Positions 13,409 to 23,640 of a stretch of DNA of 64,000 bases are shown piece after piece. Position numbers and translations under genes: made by a program. The DNA is from Holacanthus passer (Eukaryota > Chordata > Actinopteri > Pomacanthidae), in the NCBI GenBank assembly GCA_025331565.1, contig JAFREQ010000011.1:15334001-15398000 (forward strand), read 5' to 3'. Each line of letters begins with the position of its first letter. The first letter of the stretch is position 1. A model generated the notes under the pieces. That model had not been told where the DNA came from. It did not search any database and worked only from the letters and a program-made list of their open reading frames with translations.

Positions 13409-13690
13409 ATGTTTACTAGCATGAGTAAAAGAGGTTCCTCCTGTCTGCAGCTTTTTCAAAATTCTGCTTATAGGATTTTAACTGTAGCAAAGATCACAAT
13501 ATTTTACTGGTCCTTGCATCATTACACTAGCTTCCAGTTGCTTTTATTATTTATTTATAGGATTTTAGCTTTCAAATCAACTTTTAAAACTCTAAGGGGC
13601 CTCGTGCTTAGTTATACTGCTGAACTTTTAACTCTTTACTCTCACTTTTCTATACGTAGGAAGATATTTGTTCTACCTGGTTGTTTCATC
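13409..13690 (+). pseudogene. Decayed LINE (L2/Rex-like) reverse transcriptase C-terminal fragment
   Basis: The open frame at 13409-13747 contains LQLFQNSAYRILTVAKI, then a run of hydrophobic residues, FKTLRGLVLSYTAELL and LYSHFSIRR. Known: fish L2/Rex-type LINE proteins carry a C-terminal pattern of the kind L-Q-x-V-Q-N-x-A-A-R-L-L ... P-V ... R-I-x-F-K ... G-x-A-P-x-Y. The order and spacing agree, but many conserved residues are replaced, so this is a 5'-truncated dead copy. It may be part of the iffo2 3' transcribed region. Confidence 0.6.
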
Positions 13691-14133
13691 TCCTTGTGCT
13701 ATACTGTAGTCAGTGATTTGCATGAAGTAGTTATTCAGTGTATGTGAATGTAACAATATTGTTTCTTAGTCATCAGAAGATAATTTTGTATAGTGACTGT
13801 GTAACAGCCAAATATACATTAGTACAAATTGTTAAATAATTGTTGCAAAGTGTGATTTCCATAATCAAACCATTACCATTGCTCTTGTAGTAATACGGGC
13901 AAAATTATCCAGTTAAGTAGAATAATGACCTTTAAAAAAAAGGAGGTTTCATTATGTAAAGAAGGTGTTTTTTAAATGGTATTAAACTATTTATTGTGCA
14001 ATTTAATGAAAATAAACATTAAAAACAAATAAAATTACATTAATTTCATGCTAAAAGACATTAAAAGATTTTGTCGGCAAACAAAGGTATAGACAGCCCA
14101 AATAATAGCTTTACTTAATTTACCTCCCTTTGG

Positions 14134-14139
14134 TTTATT
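14134..14139 (-). terminator. terf2ip: Candidate terf2ip poly(A) signal
   Basis: TTTATT on + reads AATAAA on -, about 265 bases after the terf2ip stop. It is the nearest canonical hexamer. Confidence 0.45.
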
Positions 14140-14292
14140 CTTCAAATATTTCTGATTTCATGTCTTCAAAGTTAGCCAAAGGGAGCAGCAACGAAGGAGA
14201 CAGCAACTGAGAAACAGTTGAAACAGTGGAAGTGGAAATCCAAACGCCAATGAAAATCAGCCAATTAACTCGTTAACTTCATCTGTCTACTC

Positions 14293-14344
14293 ATCAACAC
14301 ATGTGTTGATCCTAGGATGTGTTGATTAGGGTTAGCTAACCCTA
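14293..14344. repeat. Cluster of three palindromes in the terf2ip 3' flank
   Basis: There are perfect palindromes at 14293-14310 (18 bp, atcaacacatgtgttgat), 14309-14318 (atcctaggat) and 14327-14344 (18 bp, tagggttagctaacccta). In the - strand transcript these lie 57-108 nt after the stop codon and could form hairpins. Confidence 0.9.
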
Positions 14345-14400
14345 TCTGGTGTGGTGATGTGTTCTTCTCTTTTCTTTCTATACTAATTGGCGTTTCATTA

Positions 14401-14622
14401 TCAAACATCTACTTCGAGGAACAGGATTCTTTTGGCCACATTCTCCTCACCGTATTTCTCTTGCAGCTGCTGTCGGACGGCAAGGTCAGCTGAGAGCAAA
14501 AGATCGTCGTCGCAACGTTTCCAAAATGGTCCTGAAATGGACGAGGGACTCAAAAGCAGATCCAGAGCGGCAGAGACGTCTCCACTGGTCTTCAACAGCG
14601 CTTTGGTCACACTTACTAAGTC
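14401..14622 (-). CDS. terf2ip: terf2ip last coding exon (RCT domain)
   Basis: The acceptor is tttttgttctag. It encodes DLVSVTKALLKTSGDVSAAL and onward through YGEENVAKRILFLEVDV to TGA. It matches the RAP1 C-terminal TRF2-binding domain; human RAP1 has KFGAQNVARRIEF at the same place. Confidence 0.95.
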   Translation of the reverse strand, partial: DLVSVTKALLKTSGDVSAALDLLLSPSSISGPFWKRCDDDLLLSADLAVRQQLQEKYGEENVAKRILFLEVDV

Positions 14623-17600
14623 CTAGAACAAAAATAGTTACAAGATGTTAGGAATTACAAACCACAGATTATAACCAAGAATAAAGGTATATAGGTGTCC
14701 TGCTTTGCAAATTTCCAGAAATTTTCTAAGGGAAGTTAAGCTCAGGAATTTTGGAAATTTTGCACAATTTCAATATGAAAATGAAAATTTTTCTAATAGT
14801 GAACTTGTTTGGGGTCACACTGTAACAAAAAAAGCATCTGTTGCCTGACAGTGTTCACCTGATTTGTTGTCTCCATCAGCTCTGTGATTCGCTGCTTGTC
14901 TTCTTCCAACTGGACCTGAGTCAGTGCAAAAGCAGCGTCTTTGTTCCCTGTCGGCTGTGGGTTGGCTGGAGCTGCTGTACTGTCACTAATAATAGACTGA
15001 GAGTCTTCCTCCTGAGATTCATTGTCAAATATGAACAGGTGAGCCTTGGAGGCTGCAGTGATGGCTTCAGGCTCAGTGGCTGCAGGTTGAGGGCGGCCTG
15101 CTGGTGGGAGGCAGTTGCTACTGGAGGCCTGAGCGTCCTGTGTGTTCTCCTGGAGGCCATGTTCAGGTTGAGGGTTGGACTGTGTGGGAGCAGCTGTGTC
15201 TGGAGGGGGGAGGAGGGTCTCTTTCGATGTGGGTTGCATCGTTGCTGTTTCATTTGGGTTTTGGAGATCTGCAGCTTCGTCCTCATCAGACTGAGAGACA
15301 GGAACATTAACAGATTCAATATTTAATGAACAACTCAGGGTTTTTCCATGTGAAAATAATATGGCTCATTGCCATAGTCTTTGTGTTGGGTAAAAAGGGT
15401 ACGAGCATCTAGAGCTGAAATAATTTTTTGATTATTTGATTGGGTGATTTAGAAATAACTGAAACCCTCTGATAATGAATTACTTGTTTGAAGTCATTTT
15501 TCAAGCACAAATAACATGCCCTGCTTCCCGTGTATAAAGAATGTGAAATTAAGTGTGGATTTATTGTTTTATAGACCAAAGGATTAATTGAGAAAATAAT
15601 CTAGAGATGCATCAATAATGAGTCCAAACAGCAACTGAATGAGTTTAATTTTCAAACTAATTATAAGTTGAATCCATTAGTAACATAAAACTCAGTTTGA
15701 CACCTTGATCGCAAAAATATAATGATGCTAAACAATGTGTGGGAGTGTTTTTGTATGTATCTTACAGTGACATTGCCTTGCCGTTATAAATGTGCCACAC
15801 CAAAATCAGTGCTGTGTCTCACCTCACTTTCATCTTCAAACTCCTTTGTGGCCATCTCTAGAATCCCAAGCTTTCTCTTTTCTTTTCGTTTCCCTCCTTT
15901 CTGTGGCATTAAATGAGATTCTGTATCTGTAAAACAAAAAATACTTAAATCTCTGTGGTATAAGAGCTTGTAAAGATATGAAGATGCTGTCTTTGTGCAT
16001 TGTGTCCCACAGCAGATGTATAACAAACCTGCTTGTGTTGTTTCAGAGACCGGAGCTTGTCCACTTTCCTCCTGTTGACTCTTTGCCACTGTCTTTCCTT
16101 TGGCTTTCTTTGAAGGCGGCTGGTCGACTGCTGTGTCTATTTCAAGAGCAGACTTAAGGGCTGATTTTGTTTTCTTCGAGGGCTGGGGAGATGACGATGG
16201 TTGCTCTGCAAAGCTTGATGACGATCTGAGTTTTCTGCTATAACGGAGAGGTGATGATGACTCCTCAAGCTGAAGCTGCCGTGTTGATCGACGCTGCGGT
16301 TGTTCCAGCCTGGGGGAGGCCTTCTGCTTCTCTTTTGGCTTCTTCTGAGAGGAGGTGTTCGACAGGGACTTGGCCTGAGCTGGTGGAGAGTCCTCAGGCA
16401 CGCATTCTTTTTGTGGATAGACGGCTGTTTGTGATTCATCTGTTTCTGGTTCTGTGCTCTCAGCTGGAATAGGGTGAGCATCTGTCAGTGGGTCCAAACA
16501 AGGTCCCTCAGGTTGGGGGGCGGTTGATGTTTCAGCTTCTACAGTCTCTATTTGTGTGGTTTCATCTTGTTGTTTATCAGTCTGTGAGTTCACATGTGGC
16601 ACTTCTCCTTGGGGACAGATGGATGTTTGAGCTTCTACAATTTCTGGTTGTGTGCTTTCAGCTGGTGTGGATTGGGCATCAATCTGCGGAGACATCAAAT
16701 AGGCTCTGTTCAGTTCTGCTCAAACTAATAACAAATAATATGTTATAATAAGTACATACAGAAGATACTTTAATTGTATTGTTTGTTGCCAGCAGTGAGT
16801 TCTGGTTATTACCTGTGTGAGGTCTGATTCTGTTGAATGTGTTGGGGGACAAGCAGCATCTTCTGCACTGGAGGGCTTTTCAACATCTGTCTCTTGATTT
16901 CCTTCCACCTATGAGCAGACAGAGGAGCAGTCTTTTGTAATTTGTGCCACCTAGTGGTACTATCAAAAACTGCACTGTCTTTTTTATATGAAGCACCTGG
17001 TGCATGCAATTTGTTCGACGTAAAACACTTTGAAAGTTCATTCAAAGAAACGTGTGATAAAGAAATATATGACAAAATACATGGCAGCACCTTCCAGGTA
17101 AATTACCTTGGTATCTCGCTCTGCTGCCTCAGAGTCTTCCTCTGACGTAGGCACCTTGGTCTCTCGCTCTGCTGCCTCAGAGTCTTCCTCTGTCGTGGGC
17201 ACCTCCACAGCCTCTAACTGTTTCTTTGCCAGTCGTACTCTGTAACGGTATTTCATTGACTGCCAGCTGTGATTGGTCACTTGCTGCTTCGCCATCTCTT
17301 GCCAAAGCCGGTTTCCCCCAATCTCTGTCTTGTGCTTGCTGACGTAATTCAAAATAGCAGCGTCATCTTCAGCTGTGTAGGCAACCCTGCCTAATTATAA
17401 TAAAAGAATGACAGAGAGTATGCATGTTTAGATCTTAAATAAATAAACACAGTAACATAAAAACCCAATGTGATGATAAATAGTAAAGCTACTACAAAAC
17501 CAGTACACACTTGGATTTCAACAGCTATTGTTTATTTTGAGTGTTGCTCAAATCTTTGCACAAATGTTAATACAGAATCAGTGGCACAGCTAAATGTGAG

Positions 17601-18711
17601 AATCTCTGATTTTGCTTCTTACAAATATAAAGTAGGGTCTTTACATCATACCTCCTACGAGTCCATGAGCGCTGTCTTTGTTATTGAGTCGAGCAGAGTG
17701 TCTTGGGGCCACTTCAGGATTTAACCTGTAGTCCTCTAAATTCAGCTGCTCATCTTTTTCAATACAGTCGTAAATGTATTGGGTGGACACGTACCTGAGG
17801 AGAAAACAGACAGTGCTTTGAATTTCTTTTAAATTAGTTATACAATTACAACCTTTCCAAATTAAATTATCTAGCTGATCACATACATACACATGGCAAT
17901 GCCTCAGTTCAGTGGCTTAAAAGTGTTCATTAGTCATTAGAAAGGAGGCACAGAACTTAATATAGTGAGCGATGGTAAAGAACATTTTTCCAGTAACAGT
18001 ACTAAAGTGTTGCAATAGAATCAAAATTTTCAAACAAACATAGAGGCATTATTCTTAATAGGCCCTAAAAGACATGCTGTGCACAAATAACAGCTACTCT
18101 ATATGTTGTAACAGTGTGATAATGGCAAATCACAAAATGTCCCACATGTTAACATTTCCGACAGGTGATGTAAATTATATACTGTCACAATATGTAATAA
18201 TTAACATGTATCAGTGTATCTAACTTAAACATGTTATTAACATATATGAATAAAAACCTGGAATATATAAATAGGCATTGTCTGACACACTGTGATGTGT
18301 GCCAATGCTAAGCAGACTATCAAAATATGACAGATAAGTTTAATGAATAAACCCATCAACACTGAACAATAATCTTGCATGGTAAAGCCATGTAGTTTTC
18401 TTTTTATCTACTGAATAGGCTAAGCAGTATTCCTCCTGACATAAACCCTTTCTAATAATGGCAGCCCAGTCAAGCACCTACAAGTGAACAGTAGATTCAG
18501 CAATAGAGCCTCTTTCCTCTGGGTCCATCAGCAGGATTGCCCCCGGCTGCTGGACATTGCTCAACATCCCTCCTCCAGCTGTGATGAGAGGCTGGAGCTT
18601 GCATTTAACAGGACCAGGTCGCAAGAAGAAGGACATAGGTTCACCATCCATGGCCATGAACAGAACCGGGGAGATGTTAGACTTGGGCACATCCTGCTGT
18701 TTGGACGACAT
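14401..18711 (-). CDS. terf2ip: Telomeric repeat-binding factor 2-interacting protein 1 (RAP1)
   Basis: Eight coding exons on the - strand (18482-18711, 17652-17794, 17107-17390, 16813-16908, 16029-16683, 15823-15926, 14859-15290, 14401-14622) join in frame to about 721 residues. Domains: BRCT at about 1-125 (FFLRPGPVK, STQYIYDCIE), Myb/SANT at about 128-177 (AYTAEDDAAILNYV, NHSWQSMKYRYRV), a long Glu/Ser/Pro-rich linker with internal repeats, a basic patch (KGGKRKEKRK), and the C-terminal RCT domain at about 649-721 (KALLKTSGDVSAALDLL ... YGEENVAKRILFLE). Known: RAP1 is recruited to telomeres by TRF2 through the RCT, protects chromosome ends, and also has extratelomeric roles. It is much longer than human RAP1 (399 aa); nearly all the extra length is linker. 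The start is the first ATG after a strong acceptor at 18728. Confidence 0.95.
14859..15290 (-). CDS. terf2ip: terf2ip coding exon 7
   Basis: The acceptor is tcctgtctctcag and the donor gtgaac. Its 144 phase-0 codons are Pro/Gln/Thr-rich, with a hydrophobic-then-acidic island AHLFIFDNESQEEDSQS, and end in LEEDKQRITELMETTNQ, the helix that starts the RCT region. Confidence 0.92.
15823..15926 (-). CDS. terf2ip: terf2ip coding exon 6
   Basis: The acceptor is ttgttttacag and the donor gtgaga. It encodes DTESHLMPQKGGKRKEKRKL and then EMATKEFEDESE. The ATKEFE stretch corresponds to EATREFEE in human RAP1, so this is the linker part shared across vertebrates. Confidence 0.92.
16029..16683 (-). CDS. 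terf2ip: terf2ip coding exon 5 (linker with internal repeats)
   Basis: The acceptor is gtctccgcag and the donor gtttgt. Its 218 codons carry about three imperfect ~34-residue repeats with a ST(Q/E)PE...EAQTS-type core, then a Ser/Lys/Arg-rich part (QRRSTRQLQLEESSSPLRYS) and basic PSKKAKGK. Confidence 0.9.
16813..16908 (-). CDS. terf2ip: terf2ip coding exon 4
   Basis: A 32-codon phase-0 cassette (acceptor ctgctcatag, donor gtaata) encoding VEGNQETDVEKPSSAEDAAC and onward to SDLTQ. It is low-complexity acidic linker. Its phase-0 boundaries would allow in-frame skipping. Confidence 0.85.
17107..17390 (-). CDS. terf2ip: terf2ip coding exon 3 (Myb/SANT)
   Basis: The acceptor is ataattag|GC, chosen over the cag four bases later because only it keeps the frame and yields Gly-Arg-Val-Ala-Tyr. 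It encodes the Myb domain, then two tandem 16-residue acidic units (VPTTEEDSEAAERETK and VPTSEEDSEAAERDTK). The donor is gtaatt. Confidence 0.95.
17652..17794 (-). CDS. terf2ip: terf2ip coding exon 2
   Basis: The acceptor is tttctcctcag and the donor gtatga. It encodes YVSTQYIYDCIEKDEQLNLE and DYRLNP, the conserved end of the RAP1 BRCT domain. Confidence 0.95.
18482..18711 (-). CDS. terf2ip: terf2ip coding exon 1 (start)
   Basis: ATG at 18711-18709, in an exon that begins at 18727 after cccctccaccag. It encodes MSSKQQDVPKSNISPVLF and the first half of the BRCT domain (MSFFLRPGPVKCKLQPLI, PGAILL). The donor gtaggt splits a Leu codon. Confidence 0.95.
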
Positions 18712-19709
18712 GGTCCAAATGGCTCACCTGGTGGAGGGGAAATTGCAGAGTAGACAGTACTTAATACATGTCAAATATTAAAGGTGATGCTCTGTTACAA
18801 ACGCTATAAGTACAACCATCAAAGTGCCAACAGAAACTGTAGATTTGTAAAATTACAACAAAAACAATCTTGCATCAAACATCTCAACAAAAAAATCTTG
18901 TGCTATATTTCTAGTTCTGACAAGAGCTGTTGTTTTTCATCTGTATGCTATACAATTAAAACTGAAATAACCAGTTGATTAATTGATCAACAGCAAGTGA
19001 ATTGACAATGACTTTGATAATCAATCAAATAAAATGTCAAACATTGCTGGTTCCAATTCCTCCCAACAAACAATTTGAAACGTCATACAGGGCTCTGGAA
19101 AATTGTGTTTTCAACTGTTATGTTTGTTGTTGTTTTTTTGGTGTTTTTTGACGTTTCACAGACAAATAAGGTTTTATTGAATTGAAAACGTACAGTGAAA
19201 CATTGAACTATTTTGAAAACAAGCTCTGCTCCTCCATCACTAGTTGCAGCCCTTCACTATAGTCTTCACTATTTTGGATGTAGTTTGTGATGTTCTTGAA
19301 TTTTATTGTAACATTCTGGCATGTTTTTATTACTTGGTTCAATTCATTTACCTCAATGAATGCATGTTAGCTAAATGATGTTACTGATACTGTAGATTTA
19401 GAGTTTAAGTTACTGACTTATAGTTAACTAATAACCCAATAACAGGGGTTAACGTATTGGAAAACATAACAGCAATGAACCGAATTAAACCCACATTATT
19501 GGACATTAAAAGCAGTTAATGTATTCAGTTCTCACATGAACAGCTGGGAGAAGGTTTCCGTTTGTTAGCCACAGTAGCTCAGTCTGGTTAGCATGTTTAG
19601 CTTTAACGTAGCCCGTTAAATGGCACATTTATGGAGTCACTGCCTGATTAGCTGACGCTATGGTTAAACAAAAACACTGCTTATATTAATTATTGAAATT
19701 AAAACTGAC

Positions 19710-19775
19710 CGCCCAGTTTGTTTAGATCCCCGTTGGACTTTCCCGCCGCGACAACGTCAAAACAAAGCCTCCTTC
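19710..19775 (-). promoter_or_regulatory. terf2ip: terf2ip promoter and probable non-coding first exon
   Basis: On the - strand an ETS-type acccggaagg (19771-19780) and an E2F-type ggcgggaaag (19738-19747) precede a donor gggcg|gtcagt at 19710. The next exon starts at 18727, 16 bases before the ATG. The transcription start is inferred to lie near 19770. It is GC-richer than its surroundings and has no TATA box. Confidence 0.6.
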
Positions 19776-19779
19776 CGGG

Positions 19780-19890
19780 TTTTCTTCTTCTTCGGCGGAT
19801 TGCGCTCAATACTGTTGCATTACCACTGCGCCCGCTTCTTCTTCGTTTGGCGGATTGCAACCGGGCGGACCACTATCGCCACCATCTGTC
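19780..19890 (-). mobile_element. Two LINE-type 5' modules next to the terf2ip promoter
   Basis: On the - strand 'gcaatccgcc' followed by a gaagaagaag run occurs twice about 60 bases apart (19847-19858 and 19792-19803 areas), each preceded by a ggtggcgata- or gtggtaatgc-like block. This pattern is widespread at the ends of fish LINE copies. Confidence 0.5.
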
Positions 19891-20109
19891 GGGCTACAGT
19901 TTTCTTACTGTATATCCTTGTTATCAATAAAGAAAGTTCTTCCTCACCTTTCATCACATCCTCTAATTAATCAAAAACGTTCTCCCAGCACGAACAATTA
20001 TTTATATTCTCTCAGGTTTCCTTTCTGCCTCACCAGTTAATCACCAGGGCCAGAAATACTAAAATAAATTACTTACAAAACCAATATCCATTATGCTTCT
20101 TTTGTTCTC

Positions 20110-20400
20110 TTACTTCTTTCCTTGTGGCTTTGCCTTCTTCTTTTGGACCTGATCCTCATGATTTCCATCTCTCTCTTTCTCTCTGGACAGTCAGCTTCAT
20201 GACTCCCCCCACAATGATTACACTTGGGCTCTTTTCCAGTTTCCGCCACTGCACATCTCATCGCCACATATCCCTAAAATATGTGAACACACGAGCGAAC
20301 TGGGGCCAAATTTTCAACAATGTCTGCATTGAGTGGATTTGGGAACTTAAGGCCTTAACTGATATGATCCAAGAATAGAAAGTGCAACATAACAGATCTT
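20110..20400 (-). pseudogene. Remnant of a LINE ORF1 / gag-like zinc-knuckle protein
   Basis: On the - strand around 20150-20270 the sequence reads YVAMRCAVAETGKEPKCNHC then GGSHEADCPERKREME. This includes a CX2CX4HX4C zinc knuckle and the tail of a preceding one, whose Gly-His is now Gly-Tyr after an in-frame stop. Such paired knuckles occur in ORF1 of Tx1/L1-type LINEs. It is a broken fragment with no reverse transcriptase nearby. Confidence 0.6.
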
Positions 20401-20651
20401 GTTGAACACTTTCCTCCATCACTCACATTGATTATTCTATGACTGTCAACAACTCAATTAGATTCTTTAAATCTGCTTGTATCGACCATATACAGTCAAC
20501 GGCCTTTAATGGGAATTAAACAAACATGACACTCAATAACCATCTAACTTATTTATTCCAATTCTTTTAAAATCAACTAGATTGATATCGGCAAGTCCTC
20601 AGTCCAACTACAACAAACATCCACCTACCAACAAATTCTGAATTATATTTT

Positions 20652-20677
20652 TACTACTACTACTACTACTACTACTA
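20652..20677 (+). repeat. (TAC)n microsatellite
   Basis: An uninterrupted trinucleotide run of about eight units. Confidence 0.9.
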
Positions 20678-21674
20678 ACAAACATAGGAATAGAAACCAG
20701 AAAAAAATATATAAATGAATCACTTCAAATATAAGGCAACACTTATATTTGAAGTAACAACATTGTGTGAAAAAGTCCTTCATGGCAACAGGTATTTTGA
20801 TTCGCAACAGTAGGAAAAGCACAAATGTTACAACATCAACGACGCCTGAATTCAGCCATCGTTCATTTTATTATTGACATTTTTGCCTACTGTGAAAGGG
20901 CCTCTTGTTTTACATGTTAAATCTGAATCTGAGAAAATCTCTCTTCAAATTAGATTATGTTTACACGTTCAGAATACAATATGTACTTGAGTCACTGTTT
21001 CCAGGCAGTGTGGATGGTACACAGGGTCAGGACCACACACAGTCAGAGTACTGGTGATCTTATGTTCACAGACCAGTAGACTAGCTTCTCCACAAACAAC
21101 CCAAATGAGCTGTGGGTGTTCAGCAGAGAGAAAATTATATCTCTGGAATCAAACACATAAACTCAGTCCTCTTGATGATGGATAACTGCTGCAATGATTT
21201 CAGCACTTCAATTTGAATACCATTGTGGTGACATAAAATTAAATTGGATGTGCTTTAAAAAAGCTGAATTCTTTTTTTTTTCCATACAATTTCAAATGAT
21301 ATACATCCAGAGATTGTCACCTGACATTTTCTCCTGCTTCCATTTCTCCAATTTGTCCAATGTGAGACTCATTATGGTTAAAGAATTTTCATCTGTTCTC
21401 CAATTTAAACAGAAGGAACTTGATTATTTTTGGATGTTCTAAAGCCACTTTCGCTCATTCTCCTCACATAAAAACAACAAGGATTTATGAACATGGTATT
21501 AACCAAAACGTTAATTTCATCTTGTTTCCAAAATTGGTACACAAATGTATTCATATGCAGAAAACAACCAAGGAGACAAAAATTATCTGTTGTAATGACA
21601 CATTTCCTGTAATATTTTTGCCACAAAGTGCATGTGGTGAATTTTAGTCTCCTTAATCCTACTTTGTGCTTGAA

Positions 21675-21775
21675 GAACTACTATACACGTATCGGAATCG
21701 AAATAATTTTTTATTGCCAAGTATGTTTTTGCAAACAAGAAATTTACTTTGGTGTGATGGAGCAAAAAGATAAAC
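21675..21775 (-). repeat. LINE-type 3' end fragment
   Basis: On - it reads '...tttgcaaaaacatacttggc' then aataaaaaat, like the 'acatacttggcaataaa' ends of fish non-LTR elements. Confidence 0.45.
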
Positions 21776-22484
21776 ATAATACTAGAAAAATGGAAAATGA
21801 AGACTGATAATAATATATGAAAAAAATAGATAATTATAACATAGTATAGTGTTGCCAATGATAACTCCGACTCCTTCTCTATTTTCATCTTTTTCTGTTT
21901 GTAATTCTTAAATGAAAAAAGATTTTTGATTTGATCCTGTGTTGATCTACTCCAAGCTAATCAACCTTTCCCAACAATAATAGCGGCTCATTATTACTGT
22001 GTGGTTTTGTGATATAGTCCAGCTTTAACTTTTAATTCGTCGTTCAGTATAGAAGCCAGGAGGCCATGGGAAGGAACTGGGCTGGCCTGTTTACTGTCTC
22101 ACCTCCCTGACCTTGCCTCCCTCACAGTCCTGACAGCTACATTATTGTTATTGGCCTCTATTGTTCCTCTCCCTCTTAAGTCCAACCAGCTGAAACAACA
22201 CAACAGCCACCGAGGTGCTGCAACTCCTCCAACTCAACCTATGTTTGTGGACAATCTGTAATCATTAGATCGATGTGTAGATATTCACTCCTGAGACCTG
22301 AACCACAGCCCTGAAATGATCGACTCATTCCTGAGCCATCATCACACCACAGGGCCGATATCAATTATTTTTTTCCCCCTTTGAATCAGCAACTGTCAAG
22401 AGGATGTGTGGTCAGGTCACCGCAGTGTAACACAGTTTGGTTTTGGCTCCAGCAAAGGAAAACTTCCCTGCTGTGAGGTTCCAG

Positions 22485-22497
22485 CCTGCAGAGGGCG
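22485..22497 (+). promoter_or_regulatory. CTCF-like motif
   Basis: cctgcagagggcg agrees with the core CTCF consensus (CC-x-x-x-AG-R-GGGCG). It is the best match I noticed between terf2ip and pparg. Sequence match only. Confidence 0.35.
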
Positions 22498-23385
22498 ATA
22501 TTACACAACTTTACAGAACACCAGCGCTGTCAGTCAAATGATATATCGATTACTGATCACTTTGGTCCAGAAGAAAGGATCAATATTCTTACTGTATCCC
22601 AAATAAAGCAATCTGCTCAATGGTCTTCAGTCAAGTGCATCTGTTTGCAGAATTTTGATTTTGGAAACAGTGAACAAACAAACTTCCAGCAGGTTTTTAT
22701 CCATCAGTTCACATCTGTACAAAAAAAAAAAAAAAAAAACCCTCACTTGTTTATAGACATGGCCTCCTGACACTTCATGATTGTCTGTGGTGGTATTGGG
22801 GAGACAGATGGAGAATCCAGTGCCAGTGTTTTCTTGTTTTTATCCTTGTCGCTGGCACACTGTGACCCTCCCTGTGGATGTGCTGCTTGGGTAAATCTAG
22901 GCTAAAGGGACCTGGATCATTCTGAACCGCTGTCAGGCCTCAGTTTCATTATAACCATAGCTGCCAGAGAAACTAACATAAGGGGAACTAGATGAAGCCC
23001 TCATCCCCCTCATCAACTCTTGTCCATCTTGTCTGCTGCTGCCAGGCTCTCGATCCAGAAAGTTAGATACATTTGAGCCAATTTTCCCAGATTTTAAATT
23101 TGGGCAGAGTCCATTCTATTTCTGCAGATTTGAAAAGTACACGGAAAAGGTTTAAAACTCTGTCATGCCCTCTAAAAAAGACACGTTTGAAAGACTCCTC
23201 CACAGTGAGACAGAAAGGCATCGATCTGAGCACAACAACAGGCTGTTAGAACTGAGTTTGCCAGAAAAATGCAAGACACTTTGATGCATGCAGATAGTGA
23301 CAATGTTGTGCAGGCAACATTGGTAAACAAGCTGTACATCGCCTGCATTCAGCTAATTTTGTTCAGTGTGCGAAAGCTGTTTTAA

Positions 23386-23640
23386 AGGAGTAGTTTGACA
23401 TTTTGGAAACTTTGTTGTCCAGAGATGGATGAGAAGATTGATAACATTCTCATATCTGTCCTCCAAATATGGATCTAGAGCCGGTAGACTGGAGGAACAA
23501 CTAGTCGGGTTCTGTCCAAATGTTAAAAATCTGTCCCCAGCACCTTTAAAGCTCAGCAATAGACATGAGAGTGATCAATTTTCTCATCAAACTCTTAGCA
23601 AGAAAGTGAATATTCCTGGGGGATGGTGGGTTTTGCAGGT
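23386..23640 (+). repeat. Common percomorph interspersed repeat, copy 2
   Basis: 'ggagtagtttgacattttgg', 'gatgagaagattgataacat', 'ctcatatctgtc', 'cacctttaaagctcagcaat' follow the order of an abundant percomorph repeat (from memory) and match 52395-52815 in layout. Confidence 0.65.

Larger units (their letters stand above)
12176..14290. other. Convergent intergenic region between iffo2 and terf2ip
   Basis: AT-rich and without a gene. It contains the LINE reverse-transcriptase remnant (13409-13690) and a terf2ip poly(A) signal candidate (14134-14139). Either 3' UTR may extend into it. Confidence 0.55.

Noticed and set aside
22721..22739. Poly(A) run as the end of a processed pseudogene
   Set aside because: No coding similarity was recognised upstream on either strand.
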